A DNA stretch of 64,000 nt from Melastoma dodecandrum (Eukaryota > Streptophyta > Magnoliopsida > Myrtales > Melastomataceae). The translations under genes were made by a program, and so were the position numbers. This document shows positions 10,395 to 21,806 of this stretch, piece after piece (the first letter of the stretch is position 1; each line of letters begins with the position of its first letter). Location of the stretch: assembly GCA_029817715.1 (NCBI GenBank), contig JARUPY010000397.1, positions 868,001-932,000 of the forward strand. Direction: 5' to 3'. The notes beneath the pieces are model-generated. The model did no database searches, was not told the DNA's origin, and saw only the letters and a list, made by a program, of their open reading frames with translations.

Positions 10395-11150
10395 TTGGTG
10401 GGGAAACTCTCGATATCGCTCGACAACTTCAAGAAGGGAAAATAGGGTTTAGGAAGTACGAAACTTTTTCATCTTGCAGCTAGGGCTTTGTTTTTGTGGA
10501 GATTATGCAATCATAGCTAAGAAGGTAAAGATTTTGCCAAGCTACATTGCGTCTTTTGCAAGAGAAGTAGGAATGAATATCCAAAGTCAGGCGTTCTCGG
10601 GAGTTCCCCGGAAACACTCATCGACGAGGCCGCATGGTTTCATTCATCGGTGAAGTGTTTGGGGAACTCTCGATATTACTCGACAACCACAAGGGAAAAC
10701 GATATACTTAGGAAATAAGGAAATCTTCGTCTTTGTCGATAGTGCTTTCTTTGCAGAGAGATTTTGCAAACATAACAAGAAGGTATAGATTCTATCGAGC
10801 CAGATCGCGTTTAGCGTAAGTGCAGAAGGAATGAGGTTGAAAGTCAGGTGTTCTCGGGAGTTCCCTGGAACACTTCATCGGCAGGGTCACAAGGCCTTTT
10901 ATACCGCTGAAGTGTTTGGGGGAACTCTCGATACTGCTTGACAACTACAAGAGGTTTGGAGTCCATGGAGATTTCACAATAACAACAAGAAGGTACAGAT
11001 TCTACAAAGCTACACTGCATTTAATTCACAAAAGATTAGAGTGGATTGATTGGAAGTCGGGTGTTCTCGGGAGTTCCTCGGAACACTTCATCGGTGAGGC
11101 CACAAGCTTCCCATCGCCGTTGAAGTGTTTTGGGGGAACACTCGATATCA
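10395..11150. repeat. Array of about 85-bp foldback (hairpin) repeats
   Basis: Three full units start near 10594, 10851 and 11064, spaced 257 and 213 bp, with a half unit at 10398. Each has a left arm like CTCGGGAGTTCCCCGGAAC followed by ACTTCATCGG. A loop of about 25-30 bp follows, then a right arm like CGGTGAAGTGTTTGGGGAAC followed by TCTCGAT, which is the reverse complement of the left arm. Between hairpins a second shared block reads about ACTCGACAACTACAAGAG and AACAAGAAGGTA. The same hairpin stands alone at 5.7 kb. I see no protein. Confidence 0.75.
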
Positions 11151-11239
11151 CTCGACAACTACAAAGGAGCAAAAGGCATTCATGAAAGGAAAAAATCGTT
11201 CCGTTGCCATGGAGATTACACGGTCACAACAAGGAGGTA

Positions 11240-12760
11240 CGAGTCACGCTCGATTGTGCCTTAAGTAATTTGTGAAGTTGGCTAATGGGAATCACTTTTC
11301 ACTTGGAATTTCTAAGAGTTTGGGTTTCATTCAACACAATAATTCATTTTTATTGGTAATTTTCTCTTGATGTTTATATCAAATTAAAGTGTACACAACA
11401 ATAGATGTCAATATTTTTGTTTCTTATGGTAAGTAATACTTGAAACATGATTCGGCACTTTGTAGAGGATTCTTGAATGGGAAATATTGGAACAAACATT
11501 TATAATTTAAATGGTTCAAGGGGAGTCATATAATTGACGACTTCTCACTCGAATATTACGAGTCCTCATGGACAAAATATGAGCTCATAACCAGATGTTA
11601 ATAACTCACAGGACCGCCTTCCACTTTCCTCGGTTTGGCTCTCATCTCATTTTATATCCCGTGGTCATACTCGCCATGTGGTTGCGAGGAATTCGTGCTT
11701 TTGCCTGCTGCTGTTGTTCAGATCTGGCTGGATATGCTTTCGTGTTGGGAAATAAATGGCTAAATGACTAGATGTTCATGTAAAAGCATTCGCGGGAAAT
11801 ATTTGACCACAAATAACAGGGGTAGTTTTGATCATGGTTGCCAAACTTTTATAAATGGACATTAAATATAGAATAAGAATGAGCATACACTAACCTTGAA
11901 AACAAAACATCGAAGAACTCTTAAAATGTTAAGAATCGGAAGTACAATTTCTACAAATACAATTTAAGTTTCCAAGACTCTTAGAGTGATTGTTATGACG
12001 TTTACATCGTCTTAGAGTTATATTTATACTGAAACTCCTTCGCAACTGCCAAAGTACGTGCTTCTAGTCACATGCCACATTTCCTCGCTTTGCAAACTGA
12101 TGGAGGGGCGTGGGTGTCCATGGCTCTTCAGACCTCCTCGTAGTTTTCATTATATTTATTGTTATGGCAGTCTTCTTGCTCTCGCTTGACTATTTCTCTA
12201 GTCTTTAATATCCTCATACTCGCTTGACATTTCTGACCTTTGCTCGCCTACTATTTCGTGCTCACTTGACTTTCCTTAATTTGGCTTGTTTATCCTCAAT
12301 CATGAGCTTCTTGATACGACGTCCCGTCACTCTACTATTTTTCACGCCTTAATATTTTCACACTTGCTTGTCCTAGAATTTACTCGCTCGCAATCTCATG
12401 TTTGCTTGGATTTGGCTTATTTGGCTCAGATCCCGAGCTTGGAAGCCTTAGGCCCTTTTTACATAGGCTGAAAATTTGGTCATCCCAACACCAAACCAGA
12501 GGCACGAGTGATGCACATCTCATTCCCATATTGAGGCATAGTATATGACTCTACAGCTGTAAAAGGATCGCTGTCCGCCCAAGAGGCAAGACAATAAAAT
12601 CTGTGTCTCGGAGAATGCACCCCTGAATGAAATTCCAGACTGAGAACAAACGAATGAATCTGACTGCCCCCGGCTTGCAGTTTTCTACGTCCAGTTTCCG
12701 AGCATGTGTTCAGCAACATCCGGGCAAAGGGTCAACAGGGAGTTTTCCGGGGGGGGGTGT
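11240..12760. other. Intergenic, no gene recognised
   Basis: Mostly AT-rich DNA. At about 12170-12290 the phrase TCGCTTGAC or CTCACTTGAC recurs loosely several times. Nothing here reads as a conserved protein. The last 200 bp before the MYB stop probably include its 3' untranslated region. Confidence 0.4.
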
Positions 12761-14856
12761 TTATAGTTGCTGTAGGAGGGCTCTTTTGCATGCCGGGTTG
12801 TGGGGAGGGTTGGTGCTTAGTGTGGTCGATGGGGACTCCACGCCGAGCATCTTCATTATGAAACTCCTTTCCTGTGGAATAAATAGTAGCACAAAAAAAT
12901 TTTAGCAAAATGCTTCTGTAATTTTTTGAAATTAAACGGCTTCAGGTTGTAATGCAGCTGTCAATCTTCTCGATGTATCAGTTATTCCATAGTAGACATC
13001 GCATGCTATTGACGGCAGTGAGAACTGATTTTCATACTGTAAAAGTAAGGAAGCAAGTCTTTGATGACTAACGCTTTGGGAGAACTTTGGACTGGGAATT
13101 CCCGCTGCCAATGATCTGAACAGTGGGGTTACTTGGAGAGGGGAGCTTAATTCCGCATTCTTCGAGTCCGGAACTTGTTCCCAGTTGTCTACTCGGGCTG
13201 TTTGATTATCAGATGGAAGTGGATAGGCAGTCAACCCCTTACTGCATTCTGAGCTAACGGAGGATTCATTGCATAACTCAGGCTGCACGAAATCAACAGT
13301 CTCGTATGCTTGGTTTGGCCTTTTGTCGTCAAGTCTCCTCAACTCCTTGACTAAGTCCCTGGGATCCTCTCCCTTGTAGCAAACAGCATGGGTGCTTTCA
13401 TTGTCCAGAACCCCATCCTTAATCTGATTCAGGAAATCATCGAGAACCTGAGGAAATGCAATTGCCGATTAGACCACAGTGTATGTAAATTCCGTGCGGC
13501 ATTCGATGGATGAATAATCATGTTCAACTTGCCATCCATGCATTTTCGAGAGTCTGGTCCGTGCTTTCTACATTAACGGTCATTGCAAGGGAGCTGAGGA
13601 GCACTGCTTGCTTCATCAAGGCCGCGATTTTTGGATCGTCCTTGCCAATGTATGTTCCCCGGATCTCATTAGCTGCAATTCATTGAGAAATTGAGAAATC
13701 TGACATTACCAATATAAATGCAACAGGAGAAAGATAAAGGTCTCTCTGAGTTACCATCTCTGTTGTCTGTCGCCTCATCGATTTCCGACTTTCTCGAATT
13801 CTGTTCATCGATGTTCTTTGCCAACACTGCAAGAGGATTTCTGGAACTTTGATTTATCATGGATTTCTTTGCCATGTGGAATCTGTCTTCTAAGTTGTAA
13901 GTCTCTGTCTGTCCCCTGCTTTGCCGTCTTGCTCTTTTATTGACCGGTTTATCGTCCGGTACCTTGTCTGTTCCACCGTTAGAGGATGACATAACCCTTA
14001 TATTGTCCGAATTGATGAATGCGAAGTTGTTCTCCTTTGCCAAGGATTCAAATCTGGCTTTTCTCTTGCAGAGAGTCGTGAATCGATTCTTCACCGCATT
14101 GTCTGTCCTGCAATGCTTGTACAACCAGACATCAGTCATCACTACGTGTTGTGATGTACGCCATCCCAGAGAGCGGACATTACCTGCCTGAAACTACCTT
14201 TGCAATCTCCGTCCACCGGTTCCCAAATATCCCCTGTGCCTGCAAGCCTTGGACACTCTCGCTTAGCTCGCAAAAAGGCAAGACTGATGTAAATAATTCT
14301 TACGGAACGCAACATTGATCACCTTACAGAGGAGCGCGTCCTCTTCCGGCGTCCATCCGCCTTTCTTGAAATCAGAATTCAAGTACGTGTACCATCTGGC
14401 AATTATTTTAACATCCCGTCATGCATGGCATCGCTTCTCGGGAACACTAAATTCGAAGAAACTAACCTCCTCCTGCACTGCCTTGGGGTCTTATCCTTGA
14501 ACCTGGATGCGATCGATGTCCAGCTGGGGAATCATCATAACCCAAACGGACATCAAGACATCATCCAACGATCCCTGACTGGAGGACAAGGACGAAGAGA
14601 GTTTCTTTGGTGTTCATATTACCTGTCCGTCCCAAGTAAACCAATCTGCTCCCTCAGTACATCATCTTCCTGCAGGTCAAGAAACAAAACACTCCAAATC
14701 CAAAACCAAATGAAAGCTTCAGCTTTCCCAATCAGTTGGGGCCGTTCCTACACAAACCTCTCGAGACCACACAACGATATGCCGCTCCTTCTTGAGGACT
14801 CCGCCAGAGTTGTCGTCACCCTTAGCTGCGGTTGTCTTCCCCTTTATCCCTTCCAT
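12761..14856 (-). CDS. FLP: R2R3-MYB transcription factor, FOUR LIPS/MYB88 type
   Basis: FLP and MYB88 bind promoters of cell-cycle genes and stop the last divisions of stomatal precursors. Nine minus-strand exons: 14856-14758, 14669-14623, 14523-14467, 14395-14323, 14239-14184, 14107-13755, 13672-13533, 13447-13073, 12871-12761. They sum to 1311 nt, giving 436 aa, which is the length I recall for Arabidopsis FLP. The N-terminus has KKERHIVVWSREEDDVLREQ. R2 covers about residues 25-74 and R3 about 75-125, including YLNSDFKKGGWTPEED, IFGNRWTEIAKVVSGRTDNA and VKNRFTTLCK. The C-terminus keeps SSPLQVTPLFRSLAAGIPSP and ERSFIMKMLGVESPS, typical of this subgroup. The seventh exon ends in ATG followed by GCAAGT, a GC donor, which is the only junction giving the right phase. 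The start at 14856 is supported by homology and a TATA box 55 bp upstream. Confidence 0.95.
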
Positions 14857-14910
14857 GATTCTTCTCCTTCTGGTAGTCTCAGCGCTCTCTCTCGACGCTC
14901 CTCGCCTTTC

Positions 14911-14920
14911 CCTTATAAAC
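14911..14920 (-). promoter_or_regulatory. TATA box of the FLP-type MYB gene
   Basis: The minus strand reads GTTTATAAGG here, about 55 bp upstream of the chosen ATG at 14856. It sits inside a longer reading frame beginning at 14925, so it argues for the downstream start. Confidence 0.55.
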
Positions 14921-15535
14921 ACCACCTCCTAAAAGAGAAAATTTTCCGAGTATCCCAGAAAAAGGGAACAAGACACAAAAACCCAGGTCGACCTTGGATT
15001 CTAATATTTTCTTTGTTAGTACTTGGAAGACGAGGTTCTCGACTGACTGAATGTTTGTATAGTTGGCATGGTGGCATATAAGTGCGGTTTTCTAATTATT
15101 TCGTTAAACTTTCTTTTATGAAAGGAGACATTATTCATAGGAGTAAGCTACATATTTGGGTATTGAAGTGGTATTAAATATGATCAACGGAATTCTCGCT
15201 TTTTTGGTGCGCGCGGGGGAAGGGATGGTGAATGATGAAGTTGTTTGAAAATAAATAGGGAAACAGAAAAGCTCTGAAACCCACGAGACCACATTTATGT
15301 TTTCTACACAAGTTTGGCTAAGCCCCCCCAATCAGACATATGTGCATGTGTTTTTTCTTTGCACGAAGCTCATCACCAATTTATCACCTTAAGGTAGGAT
15401 GATATATAAGTCTAACGTACTTCTACGAATTTTCTTCTAGTAAAAAATTATCTCAAGACTACACTCGATTGTAAGAATACTAAGGATTTATTAGGAGATT
15501 CAAATTCGAATCTCGGTAGTTGTGTCTTGAGATAC

Positions 15536-15704
15536 GTGTCATATCATAGGCTTAACTTACTCGACTGTCGCGGGTTACAGAATATTGCAATATCTTCAAG
15601 GAGATGAGCTAGAGACGTGTCAGATCCTAATCTTTGTAGGCTTGACTTACTCGACTATCGCGGGTTACATAATATTGCAATATCTTCGAGGAAATGAGCT
15701 AGAG
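15536..15704. repeat. Direct tandem duplication, two units of about 80-90 bp
   Basis: Unit A (15536-15616) and unit B (15617-15704) both run from GTGTCA through GGCTTAACTTACTCGACTGT, CGCGGGTTACA and AATATTGCAATATCTTC to GAGCTAGAG. The repeated landmark TCGACT is 90 bp apart. Unit B has about nine extra bases near its start. The two differ at only a few positions. Confidence 0.8.
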
Positions 15705-18700
15705 TAAAAAATAAAAGCTACATATCTCATTTTTATTTTATTTCGTCTGGAATGGAATGTCTAGAAAAAAAAAACGAAGAGGGATGAAAGTCCAATAATT
15801 AATCCCTTCGATAACTTCATTCATGCTCGAAAGAAACAGGGTTATATGATCTCTTCAATTACTATAATTATTTAGGATTTGGGAGGTTGTGTTGGGGGGT
15901 CATCCAATCGAATTACGAATATTATTGAAACATGGTCCTCAAGAAACCCGAAATTCGAATCAATTTGGGAATTATTATTGCATAAGCGTGTTAACCTTCT
16001 TATAAATATTCCATCAGGAAACTCGTAACCTTTTCCCTTTTACGGGAGTGATAGATATGAAGCTAAACGTCACTCTCACCCCTCATGACATAATACGGAA
16101 CAAATAGGCAGCGTCCTCGCATCATCCACGATATTACCAACCATTGATCAACTGGGGGTCTCTGAATATGTTTTCTTCAGTATTCCAATTTATTTTGATT
16201 TGTGTAAATAATGAATGCTCTCGAAGGAGGACTAGGAAAATAAACAAACAAAAAGAAGAAAACGAAAAAGGTGGGGAGGGGATCGTGGGATGGTGTGGAT
16301 CCCTCCTCTCTTTCCTTCGTTGTCTGCTTTTCAGACAATGAGGCTAACATACAATAATTGTCGTCTTCATTTTTTGTCTTAGCTCTTTCCTCGGCATCGG
16401 TCTCTTCCCGCCAATAAGGATCCCAATTTACATGCATACATTTCATGACCCCAGCATTTGTAAGGATGCCGACGGGGTGCGGAGCGTAATTTTGTAACTA
16501 AGATATAGTTTCTAAAATAGGAAAATATGTGATATTTTCTTCGATTAGAAAATGTTTTCATAATTAAATATTTTAATAATTAAGTAATTATTAATTATCT
16601 TAATTATTTTATCAATTCAAATAAATAATATTCTTTGAATTAATATTACCTTATTATATGGTAAAACAAACCATTAAAAGTCAAAAAAGAAATTATATTG
16701 TTAAATATGGAAATTTCCTATTAACATGAGATAATGTTAATAAGAAACATTCAGCAATCATACAAATTGTATAAATTGCGTCGAGATTCAATTGTTTAGC
16801 TTGTCTGAGACCAATAAATTAATTTTGGAAATAAATTATTGATTATTTCTATGAATAGGAGGTTCACAATGTGACCCTACCGAATCTCTTGTAGTGTTCT
16901 ATCTTGGTATTGAAATATTCAATTGACGTTAAATCAATTTTGAATTGTTCCGACGGATATATGTACTATCGTGTTACAATATTTCTCAAGGATATTAAAT
17001 TTAATTTATTTCCTAGTTGCTGATTTGTTCATCCCAAAACCTTCTATTTCTGGAAAAATTAATTGAATCAGAATCAAAATCATCTGATTTATTCCTAATG
17101 GACAATGACGCCACTTGTACAATTAGGAAATAATATTTTAATTCTTCCTTAATTACATAAGCTTATTTTGGCTAGTAAAAGTTTATGTTTGGTGTCTTCT
17201 GTATATTATTATTATTATTTATGTCATTGTAAAAAGCGCGTATGTACAATAAGAGTCGTGTAAGTCTGTACAATAAGAGGTGCCTCAACACATGTCGGCA
17301 TCGATTTTGCCGAGATAGGATAAGCGAGATCGGATCACGGCATTCAAACCCGACGAGATGAAATTATTAGGTTGGACTGATTCGAGACTAATATCGTCTT
17401 TCTATACTATAGTAGGGATAGTCGTAAATCTATTCAGACCGATCCCCCCCATATCAAACAACGGGGTGGCCCGAGTTTCGTCAAAAGAAACATGAGCGCA
17501 TCTCTTAAGAACAGATCATTATAAATTATATGATGTGACTGAGGAGTTGCTATATTTTGTCAAAATCCATTATACATTTCCCAACAAAAACATCCCCCAC
17601 CCCCCCCATTATGAATCAGTGAAACTTTTGGTTTGATTGAATGGTGATAAAAAGCTCAGAAAACCGTGTTGAAAAGAAGCAAAAGGGTATTTGAACTGAG
17701 TGGGATATCACTGTACGTCTTCTTTATTTTGGACCGAAACATTGGAGTGGGGGATATTTGAATGCCATGGTTTGAATTATCGCTTAAATAATATAGCAAT
17801 TTGTTTATCCGTTTATAAAGCGATATACTTTTCTCCTAGGACTATTACAAAATATTAGGACTAAAATGAAAAAATAATAAAAAAAAATCTACCCGATTAA
17901 TTAAGTTATATCCAAATTCATGTCTCCCTTGGTTTCCCCTGGCTGGCTCTGCCTCTTCTCATAGACAACCTCGCGGTTGAAGATTCCATTCATGCTCATG
18001 ATTATAAAAAGAAAAAAAAGAATAACATTTTGGTAGGATGATAGAATCAAAACTTTATGGTAAAAGCTTAACCTTTTTTTAAAAACTGTCTCTGAAGAGG
18101 GGCGAAAATATACCAAAAGGGGAAGAAACATTTGGTCGGTCGCCTTTTTGGAAGAATACAATGCAAACCCATTAGCTTATGTTAATTTCTACAGGTCGAC
18201 AATCAAAAAGCATTGGAAAAGCCTTGGTAATTTCCTTAAACGAAAAAAAAAAAACAAAAGACTAAAGTTGTATTGTTTTCCTCATGTGCGAAGGGATGAC
18301 GAAATAAAGTTTTAAAATCACTTCATCTTTGAGACTATGGGAAATGATCAAGAAGAAGACGTGTTCGGATTCGAATTTAGTTATGAACAGAAATGATTTA
18401 GTTTTAAGTAAATGTTGTTCCTGGCTCATATTTTTGTAGTTGTGGCTCCAAAAAGGCTAGCCGATTGCAGTTTTTTCCTTTTTGTTTAGGTACTGGGAGC
18501 TTTTTTTTTTTTTTGCATACTTTAGAATCAGAAAGCAATCCGCCCCTCCTCAAAAGCAACGGGATAAGAGAAAGGTTGAGAATCCTATGAAACCATCATA
18601 TTCTTGTCTTGAACTTCCTCATTATTTTTTACATTCTTAATCTTATCTGCCGTCCCTCAGGGTTCGTTTGTTTTGATATCACTAAAGGCTTCGTGTCCAA

Positions 18701-18929
18701 CTTCGATTCGATTTTCGACCCGGCCCATCTAAATATTTACTTCCACTTGCTTATGTGCATTGGACGATCGCATTTGTGGCTGAATTCGCTCTCTGTAATT
18801 TTTTGATAGAGTTTACAGACTCTCGGCCATCTAAATGCTTCTATTGTGAAATTTTTATACTTTTGTGTAGTGAGCTAGAGACAGAAGTGTAGGTTATGAT
18901 TTTCTTTGGAATCGGATACAAATGCAGCC

Positions 18930-19700
18930 TACTGAATCGGATACTTTTTGGGACACCGCCCATTTTTCGGTCAACCATTACTTCGCGAGGAACGAAACTT
19001 TGCTACAATCATTATGAAAATACTTCGCTACTTGATGAAATTTCCTGTCTTGAACAAGATTCGCAACTAGACAAAAATAATTAATTTCACCTTTTTTTTA
19101 CTAACTTGCATATTTAGAACAAACGTTTTGAAAAACGACACTTTACTGTAATCATTGTAGAAATGATCAATCCAAAACGAACCCTATATTACTACAAGAC
19201 AAATGTAATAGTTTCATTTTTTGGTAAGAACTTTTTTATAAGGACCAAACTTTGCTAAGTACGAAAGTTTGTGGTAATCATAATACAAAAATTTGTTTGA
19301 GAAGTAATCTTACTGTCCAGAACCCACAAGGAAAAGGTCAATAATCCTACTTTTAAGTAGGAACCTTTCCGTTTAGAATGAATTTCTTAAGTTTATTGTA
19401 ATTATTATATGAAAGTTTGCTGACGAAATTTCAAAGGTCAGGAAAACGAATTTCCTAAGTTTATTGTAATTTTTTTATCCATAACGATGTCATTACACGA
19501 CAAAGGTCATTAATGTCACTTCTGAGTATAAACTTTTCTCTTTTTGAAAAGGACTATGAAAGTGTGCTGTAATCATTCGCTCGAAAACGAAATTTTCATA
19601 TTCAAAATAAGATTAGCTTAATATCACTTTTTAATATCGAATTTTCTATTTCCGACGAATTTTACTATAAATTTATATTGTAATTATTTAAACAATTTAA
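18930..19700. repeat. Degenerate AT-rich repeat family
   Basis: Phrases recur at irregular spacing of roughly 110-270 bp: AAAGGTCATTAATGTCACTT-like blocks near 19077, 19336, 19505 and 19617, and TTTATTGTAATTATTATATG-like blocks near 18995, 19145, 19390, 19455 and 19570. Copies are heavily diverged and no unit length fits all of them. It resembles an old decayed tandem or interspersed repeat. Confidence 0.4.
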
Positions 19701-19955
19701 AAAAAAAATTATACGATCGAATGACAAGTGATTAACCGTCGTCCGTCGTCCAGGAAATGTGAGAAATTAGCCTTGTCGGTTTTCTTTGGCTGATTATGGA
19801 AAATGCGACCCGTTATTCATTTGGTCAGACGTGATCAAATCCCATTGCCTCTTGGTTTTACAATTAAAAAGTATCAGACGTGAAATTGCATTTTCGACAA
19901 CATCTTTATTGCAATGAACAAATCCTACTCAGTAATCCTCCCCCACCCACCAATA

Positions 19956-20537
19956 TCAAAACCCTTTAGGCCCACTCTCCTTCACGACGGCGGGCTGCTC
20001 GGACATGGCGAGGCAATACTTGGCGATCTCCCTGAACTTAGGCACGCTCCGTAGGTCGACCTTGCTCCCGTCCTTCAGTGTGATCACCACGTCCCCCCAC
20101 TCCCCAATGAACCTCGGGACCACCTGAACGTCCTTTATCACCTTGTAAGAGAAGTCGCTTCTGTCCTGACCCGTGAGCCCCGATATCACTGTAACCCTAA
20201 GGTTGGTGAACCTATACCGAAGGTAGAAGGCCCTCGAGACTGCTGCCAGTGTCAACGGCAGCCACAGAAGGGTGAAACCAAGGATGAGGTTCGCCACAAG
20301 GTCACCGTAGTGGGCACCCCCGTCGAAGAATATGATCTCCTCCTTGGCCTTGGGGTTGTTCTTGGCTGCAAAAGGGAGAGGCTGGTTCGTTGGGGACGAG
20401 ACACAGATCCTGGTAGTTGGCCGTTGGTGGACGGGGGCAAGGATTCCGTTCGCATGGGGGGCAGGTCTCAATGAGAGGATGAGGGAGGGGTGGCGGCTGA
20501 TGACGGCCGAGGCGTTGAGGTGAGGAGATGATGCCAT
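19956..20537 (-). CDS. Plastid-targeted single-pass membrane protein with bacterial-PH-like domain
   Basis: Intronless gene of 193 codons. Residues 1 to about 58 are rich in Ser, Pro, Ala and Arg with few acidic residues and look like a plastid transit peptide. EEIIFFDGGAHYGDLVANL is followed by a membrane segment at about 80-103 (ILGFTLLWLPLTLAAVSRAF). After it, residues 104-180 read RYRFTNLRVTVISGLTGQDR, SDFSYKVIKDVQVVPRFIGE and GDVVITLKDGSKVDLRSVPK. This has the strand pattern of bacterial PH-like (YdbS/bPH_2 type) domains. I remember it as a conserved plant and cyanobacterial-type protein of uncertain function. Codon usage is GC-rich compared with the flanks. A run of 16 C on the coding strand lies about 12 bp upstream of the ATG, inside the leader. 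Confidence 0.85.
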   Translation of the reverse strand: MASSPHLNASAVISRHPSLILSLRPAPHANGILAPVHQRPTTRICVSSPTNQPLPFAAKNNPKAKEEIIFFDGGAHYGDLVANLILGFTLLWLPLTLAAVSRAFYLRYRFTNLRVTVISGLTGQDRSDFSYKVIKDVQVVPRFIGEWGDVVITLKDGSKVDLRSVPKFREIAKYCLAMSEQPAVVKESGPKGF

Positions 20538-21669
20538 AAGAGCTGGGAGGGGGGGGGGGGGGGGAATGGGTGGCTACGCCTGTTTGGACTGATTAAGTGC
20601 CCATTCAGATTGGGTTATCCCTTTTGAGTGGCTATTATTCTGCCACGTGGCATCCGGAGATTTAAACTCTCTTTTGGAAACTTTTGATGGGTTGGGCTTA
20701 ATCCGATTCTCCCACGGGGTTAGGCCCAATTACGACCCAACTCGTTTGCCCTCTGGCGAGACAAAAATCATGAGAACCATGATGAAATCACATCTTTAAA
20801 ATTATTTATAAGTTAAAGGAATTTGGAATCCTTCCCCTGCAGGGATAATTAATGATGGCCCACCAAATTACCAGAATGAATGTCCGAAAAATGTGGCCAC
20901 ATAAATAATTGGCTCACAGCATTCATCGGACCCATCTGGATTTCCCTTATCTTTTCTTCCATTTAAAAAATATATATATATACATATATATCAGAATTCA
21001 GCATAATCTTGGGGATCATCAAAAGTTTCCATTTTCAAATTTAGGTTCCATCTTGGTGGGGAGGGACAAAAGATCATGGCGACACATAAATTTTGCGAAC
21101 GTTTGCCCATCACATGATTTCCTCAGTTGTAGATTGGATAAGAAGAACCTACCAAAACCATCTGCGGCCAGATACTATTGTTTTGATTGAACATGGGGTT
21201 TATCCATATTATGCACGTGGCCACTCATTTGCCACTGTCATCGATTACTAGCATTTGTGTTGCGATGTCTAATTTTGGATAACATTTTATTCGCTTATGA
21301 AATATGTAATATATCTTAGATATATTACGTGATATTTGATTATATCACCGTTATATTTATTTATTATTATAGAAAATATATTACATAGATTTATGATATT
21401 TTTGGTGTGACTATAAATGTCACCATGTAAAGACAAGGACATCGATAATTAGACATCGAACCATCGGAGAGGAAGTGTAAATATTGTGTATAAAGAAAGG
21501 ATATGTGTTAGAAAATATGGAAATACTTTGCATTTTATTTTTTTTCAAAAAAGCGAGATCTTGTACTCGAACGTACTAGTGTGTTAAAAATGATCTCAAT
21601 CTAATTTTGTACTTCATTGATGTTGAGAATCTTCTTCTCTACCCATGAACGAAGGTCGATACCATGTAA
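20538..21669. other. Intergenic upstream of the plastid membrane-protein gene
   Basis: Holds the 16-G run at 20549-20564 and a TA-rich stretch at 20971-20990. Around 21290-21400 is dense AT-rich DNA. I see no gene. The first few hundred bases presumably carry the minus-strand promoter. Confidence 0.4.
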
Positions 21670-21806
21670 ATTTTGTGCATCCACTCGTTGTTGGCTCACC
21701 TAGCTCGTTACGTCGAACATCACGTCGTCTGTAAAGACAAAGCCTCCATTTTTATCCAATTAGCGTTGATCATATCCGTCGGCTTTCTTTCAGCTAACAC
21801 TTTTAC
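21670..21806 (-). pseudogene. Copia gag fragment, downstream half (split by solo LTR)
   Basis: On the minus strand the bases just left of the solo LTR read VKVLAERKPTDMINANWIKM. This matches the gag of the Copia element at 29-32 kb (VKALAERKPTDMSNVDWMEM). Beyond that a deletion and stops appear before the reading fades near 21670. It is a remnant of an older insertion. Confidence 0.75.

Larger units (their letters stand above)
14926..19955. other. Intergenic, AT-rich, no gene recognised
   Basis: About 5 kb without a recognisable protein. It contains a short tandem duplication at 15536-15704, very AT-rich DNA at 16500-17200 with an ATT run near 17207, and degenerate repeats at 18930-19700. 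No LTR pair or transposon ends were found by eye. Confidence 0.45.

Noticed and set aside
14425..15081. Plus-strand open frame of 218 codons
   Set aside because: It is antisense to the first exons and introns of the FOUR LIPS-type gene, has no domain, and the opposite strand has nine exons in phase matching a known family.
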